Assembly: GCA_024114885.1 (NCBI GenBank)
Contig: CP099419.1
Span: forward strand, 1,302,001 to 1,366,000
Length of the DNA stretch: 64,000 bases
DNA from: Septoria linicola
Taxonomy: Eukaryota; Ascomycota; Dothideomycetes; Mycosphaerellales; Mycosphaerellaceae
Reading direction: 5' to 3'
Positions 1-8,919 of this stretch are shown here, in pieces. The translations under genes and the position numbers were made by a program. The notes beneath the pieces are model-generated. The model saw only the letters and a program-made list of their open reading frames with translations, was not told the origin of the DNA and searched no databases. How positions within the stretch are numbered: the stretch's first letter is position 1; the number at the start of each line of letters is the position of its first letter.

Positions 1-909
1 CGCCACTAGTCTCAGGAGAGTTCTGGAGGGATGCAAGGTTGGCTTCGCCGTTGAGGGCGTCCCAGGAGTAGGTCACGCCGTTGGCGCGAGGGAAGTAGTC
101 TTGAGTGAACTCTGCGAGATCGACGTCGCGAGGGTATTGCTCGAGATAATTTACGTATGCCATGTATCCGCTGGTGGCATTGTCGACTTGAGGATCGTCT
201 GGGATCTTGTATAGTGCACGCAGACAGTCTGGTGTGACAGTTCTGCCGTCACAGACTGATTGAATGTTGCTTGGCTGAGCAACTCTGGAGTAAGCTTGCG
301 GCTTGCCGACTTCTTGACGATCGAAGACTTGGCTGCCCAGTGGGCGGACCTCCCCAAACCGCGTAGTTGGCTGGACCATGTCGACAAATCTATCAGATGG
401 TTAGCATGACAATACCTCCTGGTGCAGCAGTCTGATATGTCATACTCATGAAGCTCGCCTGGGATCGAATACTGCAGTGTGCGTATCCGCTTCTGACCTC
501 GAACATTCTCGTAAATGTCGAAGGACGTGTCAAGCAGATCGTTTGCAATCTTGACTGATGCCACGAAGTTGATCCACTCTCCATCTTCGGCAATGGCTTC
601 TGGACTGACACCAGACTGCACCAACCAGGACATGACAGCTGATGTGGCTTCTGACTTTGGCCTCAGCAGGTCTTTGAGCTCGTCACGTTTGAGATACTGT
701 CCATATCTGGCGTTTGAAGGATTCGAGACGGCGAAAAGTGTTTGCTCGAACAGTCTCGGAATTGGTGCTGTCATTGCTATTCTGAGATGTAGTCGTTCTT
801 CGGGGCGCGGTGTGCCAATGCGCGTCCAGCTTTCGGGCACTTCGTGCAAGGACTCCATGATCTCAGCACACGCTACTCCAAGAAGAGCAAGTAAAGTAGT
901 GGGCAGCAT
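1..909 (-). CDS. Sedolisin (tripeptidyl-peptidase-type, S53) serine protease, 5' part
   Basis: Secreted acid serine protease of the sedolisin family, cut off by the left edge. The start at 909 gives a signal peptide (MLPTTLLALLGVACA). Next comes the Pro-kumamolisin activation domain: LHEVPESW, a P-x-P-ERLHLRIAM stretch, and SNARYGQYLKRDEL. An intron at 390-445 (donor GTATGA, branch GCTAAC, acceptor TAG) joins GELHE to FVDMVQPTTRFG, the conserved end of the propeptide. The second exon runs 389 to 1 and reads into the start of the mature peptidase (TPDCLRALYKIP, then GYMAYVNYLEQYPRDVDL). The catalytic Glu/Asp/Ser residues would lie mostly beyond the window, so activity cannot be judged. Family assignment is firm; the exact subtype is not. 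Confidence 0.88.
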
Positions 910-1731
910 GTTGAATGTGTATGCTGAGAGACGGAAGAGTTGCGAAGTGTGGACAGCTGCCAGAAATGTAAAGCGATGCTTCTAGGCGGAGCTGTGATCA
1001 GAACCTGTTGTGAACGTCTATTTTGCTGCGAGATTAGGACATTGGTATCACTAGAATGAGGTCGTGTCTGCACACATAAAAGGTGATACAACTGTCAGAC
1101 CTACCCATGATCCGGAAAGCGACCAAGAGATCCAAGAGTATATATGCGGAAATCGTATTGGCAACAATGATAGGATCCCTCGTGCGCAATCAACTTGTGC
1201 GTTTGAGCTGATCCTTGCGTCGCGTGCAGTGCCTGTCACAGAAGTTCAGATTAGATGTAAGTTCCTTGCGCCAAGAAGAGCGATGTGGCGCATTGATTGC
1301 ATTGCATTTCAGAATCGATGCGCTAAAGGAGCACTAAGTTGAGTAGCCCATATTGAGATGAACAATACTTGATTTCTGTGTTGACAGCACAGTATACACT
1401 GCTCATTGTGCCAGCGGCTCCTTGCTGCAGTGTCCGGATGTGCTGTCAAAGATCAAGCAGATGCGTTACATGGAAGACCGTGCTCGCTCGTGCTCGGCAT
1501 CGAAGCCGCGACTTCCGTGCTCACCAACGCCCAGCGCTCCAGGATCACCAAGTCCAATGCTAAGCAGAGCGTGACTTCAAGATGCGGTGATCAGACCTAC
1601 CGACCGCCATGGAAGGATATGACAAGATTACATGCCGTGCGGGCCGGTCATGCTTGAACTCAGATTACCAGAGAGCCGCAATGTTCTCGTCTGGGAAACG
1701 ACTACTGAGACCTCACCTGATGCCCAGCATC
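910..1731. other. Intergenic, no gene seen
   Basis: Upstream of the sedolisin gene and downstream of the small membrane protein. Only short overlapping frames occur, without family motifs, and I see no convincing RNA gene or repeat. The sedolisin promoter should lie in the first few hundred bases. Confidence 0.5.
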
Positions 1732-2364
1732 TCAATTCAAGTTTGTGTCTTCTGCGGGAGGCCATGCCATTGGCAAATCCTTGGGCCAAGCAGCACTGCC
1801 TGAGAAGTCGCGACGATGTCCTGGCATGGGACCGGTGCTGCGTTTGCGCACGTATTGACGGCTCGACATCTGAAAGGGGTTGTTGGACAGTAATGCTATG
1901 TCAGCGGCTGAACGTGGCCGTGCAGATGGTGAATCGAGAATTGCACTCACGCTGGACAGTCGAGAAGCAGTGAAACTCTGTGATGTTGCTGAAGCCGGGC
2001 TCGAGGCGTCTGAGAGTCCATTTCTGGGGTGCGAGAATGGCGGATGTAGCAACTTAGGTTCTTCGAAGGACTGAGCTGGAATTGTGGTCGTGTTTGTAGC
2101 GGCAGAGCGACGGGAGTCTTCAACATTGGAGACCGTCTTCAAATCATTATGTGCACCGTCGTCCGCATCGTCGTGTGTGTCTGGTGAAGTTGCAGCAATC
2201 ACTGGCGGGGGGTCTTGGCCGTCGCCGGCACGCTCTGTCAAGTAGTATGAGCACGCGAAGCCTATGCCGAACATGGTGACTCCGACCGCTATCAGCGATG
2301 TATGGTCATGTCGCGAACCGCTTGAGTGTTGGAAGAGGCCCATGTTGAGCTCGCGAAAGGACAT
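1732..2364 (-). CDS. Hypothetical single-pass membrane protein
   Basis: An uninterrupted 210-residue frame. Near the N-terminus (about residues 22-42) lies one hydrophobic segment, TSLIAVGVTMFGIGFACSYYL. The remainder is Ser/Ala/Asp-rich and looks disordered, with an Arg-rich stretch near residues 165-185. I do not recognise a family. The ATG at 2364 precedes the membrane segment by about 20 residues. The layout, a short cytoplasmic head, one helix and a long disordered tail, is common among uncharacterised fungal proteins. It could also be one exon of a larger gene, because nothing independent confirms the stop. Coding status is moderately likely. Confidence 0.5.
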   Translation of the reverse strand: MSFRELNMGLFQHSSGSRHDHTSLIAVGVTMFGIGFACSYYLTERAGDGQDPPPVIAATSPDTHDDADDGAHNDLKTVSNVEDSRRSAATNTTTIPAQSFEEPKLLHPPFSHPRNGLSDASSPASATSQSFTASRLSSVSAILDSPSARPRSAADIALLSNNPFQMSSRQYVRKRSTGPMPGHRRDFSGSAAWPKDLPMAWPPAEDTNLN

Positions 2365-3202
2365 TACTGTAGCTTGAGCTCGTTGGATGTTTCGGTGCAG
2401 ATTGTCAGTCCGTCAGTCGTGTATATACTTATCTTGAGCTACTGATTGCTGTGCTTGGAAGTGCATGAGATGTCTCGGCCAGCACAACACGAGCGAGTGA
2501 CTGGAACTGTCGGCCTGAGACAAGAAGTCCTGCTAAACCGAAATGTGCCAGATGCAATCTGCGAAAGGTGTACATCCTTTACTGGGCAGCATGAGGGTAC
2601 AGTGCAGCTAGCATACGCCGGTAGATGCTTTGCAGACATGGTGATGGGAAGCGGCAGAACGGAGACAACGAGAGTTGAGTCTGGCGGAGTCATCAAAATT
2701 GGCTTCACTCGCTGTTCGGGGCAGGCCGCGAGCGAAGATTGTGGGGTTGAGTTCGTTTGGTGAGAGGGAAAGAAAGAAAGACCCTCGGACAAAATCGTGC
2801 ATGTGCCAGCGCCAGTGGTCAGTCAATCACACGCTCGAATGATCCACGCGCCGCTTGACCGCCTCTCTGCCTTGTCTGCCCGTCTGCCTGTCTGCTATAA
2901 CAAATCCACATCTTTCCGGACAAACGAGAAGAAGAGTCACACGCACTCATTCTCGCCTATTTCGCCCACTCTCAGTCGCCACATTCGCACCGAGAGATCA
3001 ATTTCTTCACACAAATGGAAGCTGCACTCCTGTCGACTCTGATCCAAGACCACTCGCACCCGCCCATACAATAATCACCTCGAAGTGGACAGTTGGATAG
3101 CAGACAACCCTGCGAACAACAAAGAAACGATCATCTTTCTGTAGACACACACACTTACTATTCACGCCATTCGAGGCTGTATTCCAGGAATAGTAGCCCG
3201 AA
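2365..3202. other. Divergent promoter region
   Basis: Lies between the minus-strand membrane protein and the plus-strand IFRD gene. The last 350 bases before 3203 are pyrimidine-rich on the plus strand (repeated CTGCC and TCGCC tracts around 2860-2990), as often seen in fungal leaders. No other gene is supported. Confidence 0.45.
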
Positions 3203-4522
3203 ATGCGCGAGCGAAATATGCTGAAGCAGGCGCTGGAGAGCGGCAAGACTGTCTCCAAGTCAGCACGATCGAAAGAGAGCACGCCGCCTCTCAGCCGCAA
3301 CAACTCGGCAGCGCCTTCTCCACGCGGCTCACGAATGGCCAGTCGAGAGGGGTCCGACGACGAAAGCGAGTTCTCCGACGACACGGAGTGGAGTACGCGT
3401 AGCATCGATGCTCTCGTAGCGCCCGCAGAACTGGATGATGGCTCAGATGCTTGGATTGCGGTGCTGGACGAGCGAATCAACGCCATCACCGACCGGAAGC
3501 GGAGCTCGACTGAAGGACGCGAGAGCGACATGAGCGGCTTCAATCTGATTTTGACGCGACACTTTGCGCAAGATCAGCTGCAGCGGCGATCGGACGAGGT
3601 AGTGGCGGCGTTGTTGAAGAGTGTCAAGGCAGGCCAGAGCGAGCGTGAAGTGGTTCTGGCTCTGAAAGCCCTGGCACTAGTCATCATCACCGAGCCTTCA
3701 GAGGACATCTACGATGCCGTCGCAGACGTCTTCAAACGCACGATCAACGACTCGCAATACTCCAACGCGAAGAGTGCGGCCATTCATGCCTTGAGTGTTG
3801 CGACATTCTACGGCGGCGCCACTATAGAAGAGACAGAGGAGATCATGGATCTATTCCTGGACATCGCATCTACAGACGGCGCTGTGATAGAAGAGGCGGA
3901 CAATGCTGATGTCGTGGTGGCTGCCTTGGAAGAGTGGGGCTTCCTGTGCACGCAAATGGACGACATGGAGGAGATGACTGAGCCTGCTATGGACACATTC
4001 GTTGATCAGCTCGAGAGCAATGATGCAGGCGTGCAGATTGCTGCTGGTAACAATATCGCTCTCTTGTACGAGAAAAGTCACACAGAAGCCGAGTCGGACG
4101 ACGAGCCAGAGTCTGACGACGAGGACGGCGCAAGGGGGCCGCGCATGGTCAAGCGCTACACAGTCTACCGCCAACAGCACAACCTGGAGCAGATCTTGGA
4201 GAAAATCGCGAAAGGCTCCTCGAAGCGAGTGTCCAAGAGAGATCGCAAGCAGCTGCATTTAGAATTCAACGACATCCTGGCGACAGTAGAAAAACCTACG
4301 AGAGGACCTCGGTACAGCACAGCTCTGGACATGGAGGGCCGGGAATATGGCTCGCGACTGAAGATCACCATCCACGGAGGCGGCAAGATGATGGTTGACA
4401 AGTGGTGGAAACTGCATCGCCTCAACGCTCTCAAGCGTTTGCTTCAGAGCGGTTTCATGGTGCATTACGAATTCAATCAGGTTGTCTTCGACAGCTTGCC
4501 GGTCATTGTGGAAGATGATTGA
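3203..4522 (+). CDS. IFRD (interferon-related developmental regulator) family protein
   Basis: A single-exon 439-residue protein. The N-terminal 60 residues are Ser/Arg/Asp-rich and disordered. From about residue 60 to 310 there is a helical-repeat domain typical of the IFRD N-terminal domain (TEWSTRSIDALVA, then RERVVLALKALALVIITEPS-like text, then SNAKSAAIHALSVATFYGG). An acidic linker follows (ESDDEPESDDEDG). The C-terminus has the short IFRD C-terminal motif: SKRDRKQLHLEFNDIL ending in FDSLPVIVEDD. Animal IFRD proteins are transcriptional co-regulators and have also been linked to ribosomes; which role applies in fungi is not shown here. Start at 3203 gives a normal family length (about 430-450). 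Confidence 0.9.
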   Translation: MRERNMLKQALESGKTVSKSARSKESTPPLSRNNSAAPSPRGSRMASREGSDDESEFSDDTEWSTRSIDALVAPAELDDGSDAWIAVLDERINAITDRKRSSTEGRESDMSGFNLILTRHFAQDQLQRRSDEVVAALLKSVKAGQSEREVVLALKALALVIITEPSEDIYDAVADVFKRTINDSQYSNAKSAAIHALSVATFYGGATIEETEEIMDLFLDIASTDGAVIEEADNADVVVAALEEWGFLCTQMDDMEEMTEPAMDTFVDQLESNDAGVQIAAGNNIALLYEKSHTEAESDDEPESDDEDGARGPRMVKRYTVYRQQHNLEQILEKIAKGSSKRVSKRDRKQLHLEFNDILATVEKPTRGPRYSTALDMEGREYGSRLKITIHGGGKMMVDKWWKLHRLNALKRLLQSGFMVHYEFNQVVFDSLPVIVEDD

Positions 4523-4972
4523 GGAGTACGGTAATCTTTGATCGCAGCGTTGATTTCTTCATTAGCGTGATGGGTACGACGATCATGTTCATGAGCAGCA
4601 CGGCCTGCGTGGTGCATCTGCATTCGAATCTTTACATTCTACTCCATACCATGTTCTACAGTGGTCCACTGCTACCAGCATTTCTAGCGCTCTCATGTCC
4701 CGATGCTTGTGTAAACGCAGCTGCAACACGAAGTCGAACCTGGTCGTTTGGAGCTCCCTTGCTCAACTGCATAGTCGAGCGAAACTTTAAGACCTCATGT
4801 GGACCTCACGATATCGGTGCCAATAATTCTCATCTTACCCCGCTACAGATGTTGGCATGAGCACAAAAGATTACTTCGTTGAGCCTTTGGAAGACATCCT
4901 CCTCCCATCAGCTACACAATAGCATTGACGGAATCTACAGCAAGACAAAGCCGGTACGACCCAGGTCGACAA
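4523..4972. other. Intergenic region upstream of THI5 leader
   Basis: Holds the 3' UTR of the IFRD gene and, towards its right end, the likely promoter and first leader segment of THI5. I see no gene here. Confidence 0.4.
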
Positions 4973-5123
4973 GATGGAAGCTACGCCCCACGCGAGGCAG
5001 GAACCTGCCCAGGTTGAGAGATATGATCAAGGTACCGCACCGCAGCTATTACACCAATTGCATGACGGGTGTTCACTTGTCTTTGCCATTACTGCCTTCA
5101 CGGGCAGTATGGCGGACATTTGA
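4973..5123 (+). other. Upstream ORF in the THI5 leader
   Basis: An ATG at 4973 opens a 49-codon frame that runs through the candidate splice donor at 5032 and into the TPP aptamer, ending with TGA at 5121-5123. If the leader intron is kept, or spliced from a downstream donor, this uORF would precede the THI5 start and lower its translation. This matches the arrangement known for Neurospora NMT1. Its presence is read directly; its function is inferred. Confidence 0.5.
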
Positions 5124-5181
5124 TCTGAGATCATACCGTACGAACCTGAACAGGATAATTCCTGCGCTTTGAGGGACATGC
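5060..5181 (+). promoter_or_regulatory. TPP (thiamine pyrophosphate) riboswitch aptamer, eukaryotic type
   Basis: P1 pairs GCATG (5060-5064) with CATGC (5177-5181). P2 pairs the ACGGG region (5064-5069) with ACCGT (5135-5139). A long P3 hairpin is formed by GCCATTACTGCC (5085-5096) and GGGCAGTATGGC (5102-5113), as expected for the extended fungal P3. The invariant CTGAGA is at 5125-5130. The P4/P5 arm reads GAACCTGAACAGG...ATAATTCCTGCG...GAGGGA (5142-5176). It lies 90 nt before the THI5 start at 5271, inside what looks like a leader intron (donor candidate at 5032, acceptor candidate TACAG near 5237). TPP binding is expected to shift splicing so that THI5 is turned off when thiamine is plentiful. 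Confidence 0.92.
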
Positions 5182-5270
5182 TTCTATCCCCCTACTTGCC
5201 CTCCTCGAAAGAGGACTTTGATGTATTGACTGGTACAGCATTACCACTACCGCCTTGAGAACGTTTCAAG

Positions 5271-6429
5271 ATGTCGACTGACAAGATTACGTTCTTGACC
5301 AACTGGTAGTGATGCACAGCAGTCGACGATCAGATGAAGGGGTGGGAGCTAACGTATAGACAAGGCACGCAACGCCATACCACGCGCCTCTGTACCTCGC
5401 TCAGGCGAAGGGCTATTTCAAGGATGAGAACATCAAGGTCGCCCTCTTGGAGCCAAATGACCCAAGTGTACGAGCTCTCAAGTTTCACTCTAGCTGAGCA
5501 CATGCATTGAGACTGACTCTTACCAGGACGTCACCGAGATCATCGGCACTGGCAAGGTCGACCTAGGTTTCAAAGCAATGATTCACACCCTCGCTGCCAA
5601 AGCACGTAACTTTCCTGTCCTTTCGGTCGGCTCCCTCCTTGACGAGCCTTTCACTGGTGTCGTTTACCTCCAAGACTCTGGTATCACTCCAGACTTTCGC
5701 ACTCTCAAGGGCAAGAAGATCGGCTACGTAGGCGAATTCGGCAAGATCCAGATCGACGAACTCACCTCCCACTATGGCATGCAGCCTACCGACTACACTG
5801 CCATCCGCTGCGGCATGAACGTCTCCAAGGCCATCATCAAGGGAGAAATCGACGCCGGCATCGGTCTCGAGAACGTTCAAATGGTGGAGCTAGAAGAATG
5901 GCTCACTTCCCAAAACCGTCCCAAGGATGATGTCCAAATGTTGAGAATCGACGAACTCGCCGAACTCGGCTGCTGCTGTTTCTGCTCGATCCTCTACATC
6001 GGCAACGAGACATTTATCTCCGAGAACCCAGAGAAAGTCAAAGCCTTCATGCGTGCCGTCAAGCGCGCTACAGACTTCGTTCTGCAAGACCCAGAGCAGG
6101 CATGGGCAGAGTACGTCGACTTCAAGCCCGCCATGGGAACAGAGCTGAACCGCAAGATCTTCGAGAGGAGCTTTGCGTACTTTAGTAAGGACCTCCGAAA
6201 TGTCAAGCGGGATTGGGAGAAGGTGACCAAGTATGGCAAGAGATTGGGAGTTCTTGATGAGGCGTTTGTGCCGAACTATACCAATGCGTTCTTGGAGTGG
6301 ACTGGTGACGGGGATCAGGTTGATCCCAAGGGTGATCAGAAGAGGATGGTGGAGTTGCAGGAGGAGATTAAGGAGAAAGGTGGATACAAGAGATTGGATG
6401 TTGAGAGGGCGGCAGCTGTTGCTGCTTAG
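5271..6429 (+). CDS. THI5: HMP-phosphate synthase (THI5/NMT1 family)
   Basis: Makes 4-amino-5-hydroxymethyl-2-methylpyrimidine phosphate, the pyrimidine half of thiamine, from PLP and a histidine of the enzyme itself. Three exons (5271-5305, 5365-5467, 5527-6429) give 346 residues, near the usual 340. The junctions restore FLTNW/HATPYHAPLYLAQAKGYF and LEPNDPS/DVTEIIG. The key residues fall at the same numbers as known for yeast Thi5: Lys62 and His66 (KAMIH) and the CCCFC iron motif at 195-199. Because the active-site His is consumed, the yeast enzyme is single-turnover; the same is expected here. Regulation is by the TPP riboswitch just upstream. The two coding introns are 59 nt each. Confidence 0.97.
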
Positions 6430-6760
6430 GTGTGCCCGAGAGATCGGTCTCGTTGGTTGCTGGTGTGTCACTCAAGGTGCTCAGCCTGGACACTATGGCA
6501 ACGGGCACGTGAAGGATTGTCAGTGGTCAGTGTTCGGGACTCGACTTCCTGATATGGCAAAGGTCACAAAGTATCATGCAACTTCATGACTCTGGCTGTA
6601 GGCTATTTCCACTCGTTATATATATGCCTAAGCTATCTGTTCTCGCATCATGTTTCCAAATAAACGAGTGGATAAGTCGTTACCGTTGAGGGTTGACTTG
6701 GCATCATCACACAAGTGATTTCTTCCTATTACATCACAACGCATTGCGCTTCTGGCGAGC
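6430..6760. other. Convergent 3' intergenic region
   Basis: Tail-to-tail spacer between THI5 (plus) and the SET gene (minus). An AT-rich stretch with TATATATAT near 6617-6625 may belong to 3' processing signals. No gene. Confidence 0.4.
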
Positions 6761-7420
6761 CTACTCGCCATCTCTCTTCTTTGCCAGCTGCAGAATGTGG
6801 TCGTTGAAGAACCAGCGACTGAGATCCTTCTTCGCAATGGCTGATGCTCCCTCGGCGGTACCAACACAGACGCCCTCGCCTGCTCCGCAGAGACACTTGA
6901 AGGGGCGATCAAACTTCCACTCGGTCGAAGGGTAGAAGAATGTCAAAGCCTCGCCTGCCTTGATGTCACGATCTTTCGAGACAATGACCTCACCAGCAAG
7001 TCCGACATCCTTGAGATGGTTGACTTCGCCATTCAATTCTCCGCTCAACGGAGCTTGTGGGTACTTTCCATTGGCATCAGGACTGTAAGTATGGACTTCC
7101 ACAGATGGGGCACAAGAGTGGTTCATGTAAAGTAGAGCACTCTGCGGATCGGTTTGGGTAGTAGCAGATGTCTGGATCGTCTTCCAGGATGGCTTTGGTT
7201 GAGGCTGGTGCGAAGTCAAGTACGCAAAGTGGCGTCCAGCTGGGAGGTCGACCTTGGAAACGAGGCTCAGGCCTGCAGGTGTGTCCTCGAATGCCGCGAG
7301 GTTCTGCAGACCGTTGATGGTGAGGTCGTAGGCGGACTCTGAGCTTAGGCGAGAGTCTTTCTCGAAGGGTTTGGTAGCGCCGTTTGTGGCGCCGTTACTG
7401 GCAGTCTGTGTTCCAGTCAT
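6761..7420 (-). CDS. Small SET-domain protein
   Basis: A 219-residue single-exon protein with the hallmarks of a SET fold. It has a G-x-SLVSKVDLPAG start (about residues 50-60), the conserved YMNHSCAPSVE core (about 97-107), GEALTFFYPSTEW (about 156-168) and a post-SET-like Cys cluster CLCGAGEGVC (about 176-185). SET proteins usually transfer methyl groups from SAM to lysine. The SET domain here is short and lacks the partner domains of histone methyltransferases, so the substrate is unknown. The 20-residue N-terminus is Thr/Ala/Asn-rich. It is tail-to-tail with THI5, with no sign of shared regulation. Confidence 0.82.
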   Translation of the reverse strand: MTGTQTASNGATNGATKPFEKDSRLSSESAYDLTINGLQNLAAFEDTPAGLSLVSKVDLPAGRHFAYLTSHQPQPKPSWKTIQTSATTQTDPQSALLYMNHSCAPSVEVHTYSPDANGKYPQAPLSGELNGEVNHLKDVGLAGEVIVSKDRDIKAGEALTFFYPSTEWKFDRPFKCLCGAGEGVCVGTAEGASAIAKKDLSRWFFNDHILQLAKKRDGE

Positions 7421-8256
7421 GGTTGCGAGTGTTTGATCACAACAGTGCTTCAGTTCAACTCCTCTCCGCGTGGTGCTCCTGGTGCGTAAGGTGGTGGTGA
7501 CTTCTAGTTCTCAGTGGACAATGTTCTGGTGTGGTGGTCGTATCGTTTATCGGATGGCCTTGAGTAGAAGGCAGAAGAATTCAGCAACGAAGGCCATAGG
7601 CTTGCTGTGTTTCTGGATTTCGTAAGTTGGTTCGCAGCTACGAGGGTAGTGGAGAAGAGGGAAGATAGAGAGCTGTTATTTCATGAGATGCTTTGCAGAG
7701 ACCGAGGTCTGGATGACAAGAGACTCGAGGTGGATCATTGTAGCTACTTCCCTTGCTCACCACTAGATTGACAGCAGATCGGTGGAACATGGCCTGCAAG
7801 CGTGCAGGAAGCAGACGTCCGATCGTCCGGCAGTAGGTATTTGTGCCATGGTATTTGCTGGTGTGTGTAGAAAGCTATCAAGTTAGAGTTCTTCATTTAA
7901 AAAGAGGAGATCTGTCCATCTACCTGCCTGTCATGCCATCTCCGGATGATTCGCATATCCAGCATGCGACTGGACGGCTGTTCGAGATGTGTTCTTCAAT
8001 ATTGGACAGGAGTAATGGCTCGAGCGAGATCTGATCGGCGTGTATCGCCGGCTGCCAGCATAGCTGCGTTGTTGTGCTGGAGGTCAACAGATACGGCACA
8101 GTCAGAGGCGTATCCGCACACAGGTCGAAGCTGCATCTGCGGCAGGTCTAAAACATCTGCTACAAGCTTCATCTGGCTCACAGGGGACTAGAATTGATCG
8201 TGAGGATTGATAGTGTTCCTGGCACATCCTCAAGAAAATGGTCTGGGACATCATGA
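7421..8256. other. Intergenic, promoter of the SET gene
   Basis: Upstream of the minus-strand SET gene. Only short, motif-free frames occur; nothing else is supported. Confidence 0.4.
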
Positions 8257-8919
8257 GTGAGCCAGGACTTTCCTAAACGACAATGCCAGCAAACTTCACA
8301 CGGCAGGAGACAGCCTGCACTGTGTGCAGCTTCAGCCACGCTTCATGCTCACGGAACATCATTAGGCCTCCCCACAGCACAATGCACGACAAGAAAGACG
8401 TGCGGTACGCGCAAGATGCCTACAGCTAACGATGTAAGCTGGCAAGCCATAGCCGCAGCTAATATCTTCGAAGCCCGCAAGAAGAAAGGCCGACTTGGCA
8501 GCAAAAAGTCCAGAGGAGGCTGCATTACTTGCAAGAAACGGAAGCTGAAGTGCGATGAGGCAAAACCTCACTTCGCGCATGTACTGAGCCTGGTTGAACT
8601 CGCTGCCTGCGAGGTTGGTGTCTAGTGTTGGAACTCGGCCGACGAAGTAGCGAGTGGTACTAATGATGTATCAGGGCACCAGGCGCCTCATGAGTGTAAT
8701 GTTATGAATGGCAGCCTACTTCGCATACCTCGCTTGGACACGTTATTGCTCTTGCAACGCGAAAGATACGAGATAAACATGGGACTGCTGCACAGCTGGC
8801 GCAATCCACGGTTCACGTCTTTCGACCACTCCACCGACCAGGCTATATCTGGCCTTGCCGGCTTGGTATTCTCAACTCCCCAATTTCTCCTCAAAGCGCA
8901 TCCTTCCATCGAGCCCTAA
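8257..8919 (+). pseudogene. Degraded Zn(II)2Cys6 transcription factor fragment
   Basis: Around 8490-8560 one frame reads GRLGSKKSRGGCITCKKRKLKCDEAKP, the first half of a Zn2Cys6 binuclear cluster. After KP the expected second Cys set (C-x2-C-x6-C) is not intact. The frame gives HFAHVLSLVELAACEVG with only one Cys, then a stop at 8623-8625. A second open frame (8704-8919) follows, without a clear regulator domain. A possible intron with a TACTAAT branch and ATCAG acceptor ends near 8674, but joining there does not restore the cluster. Either this is a decayed regulator gene or the second half of the finger is encoded in a way I cannot resolve. Confidence 0.4.
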
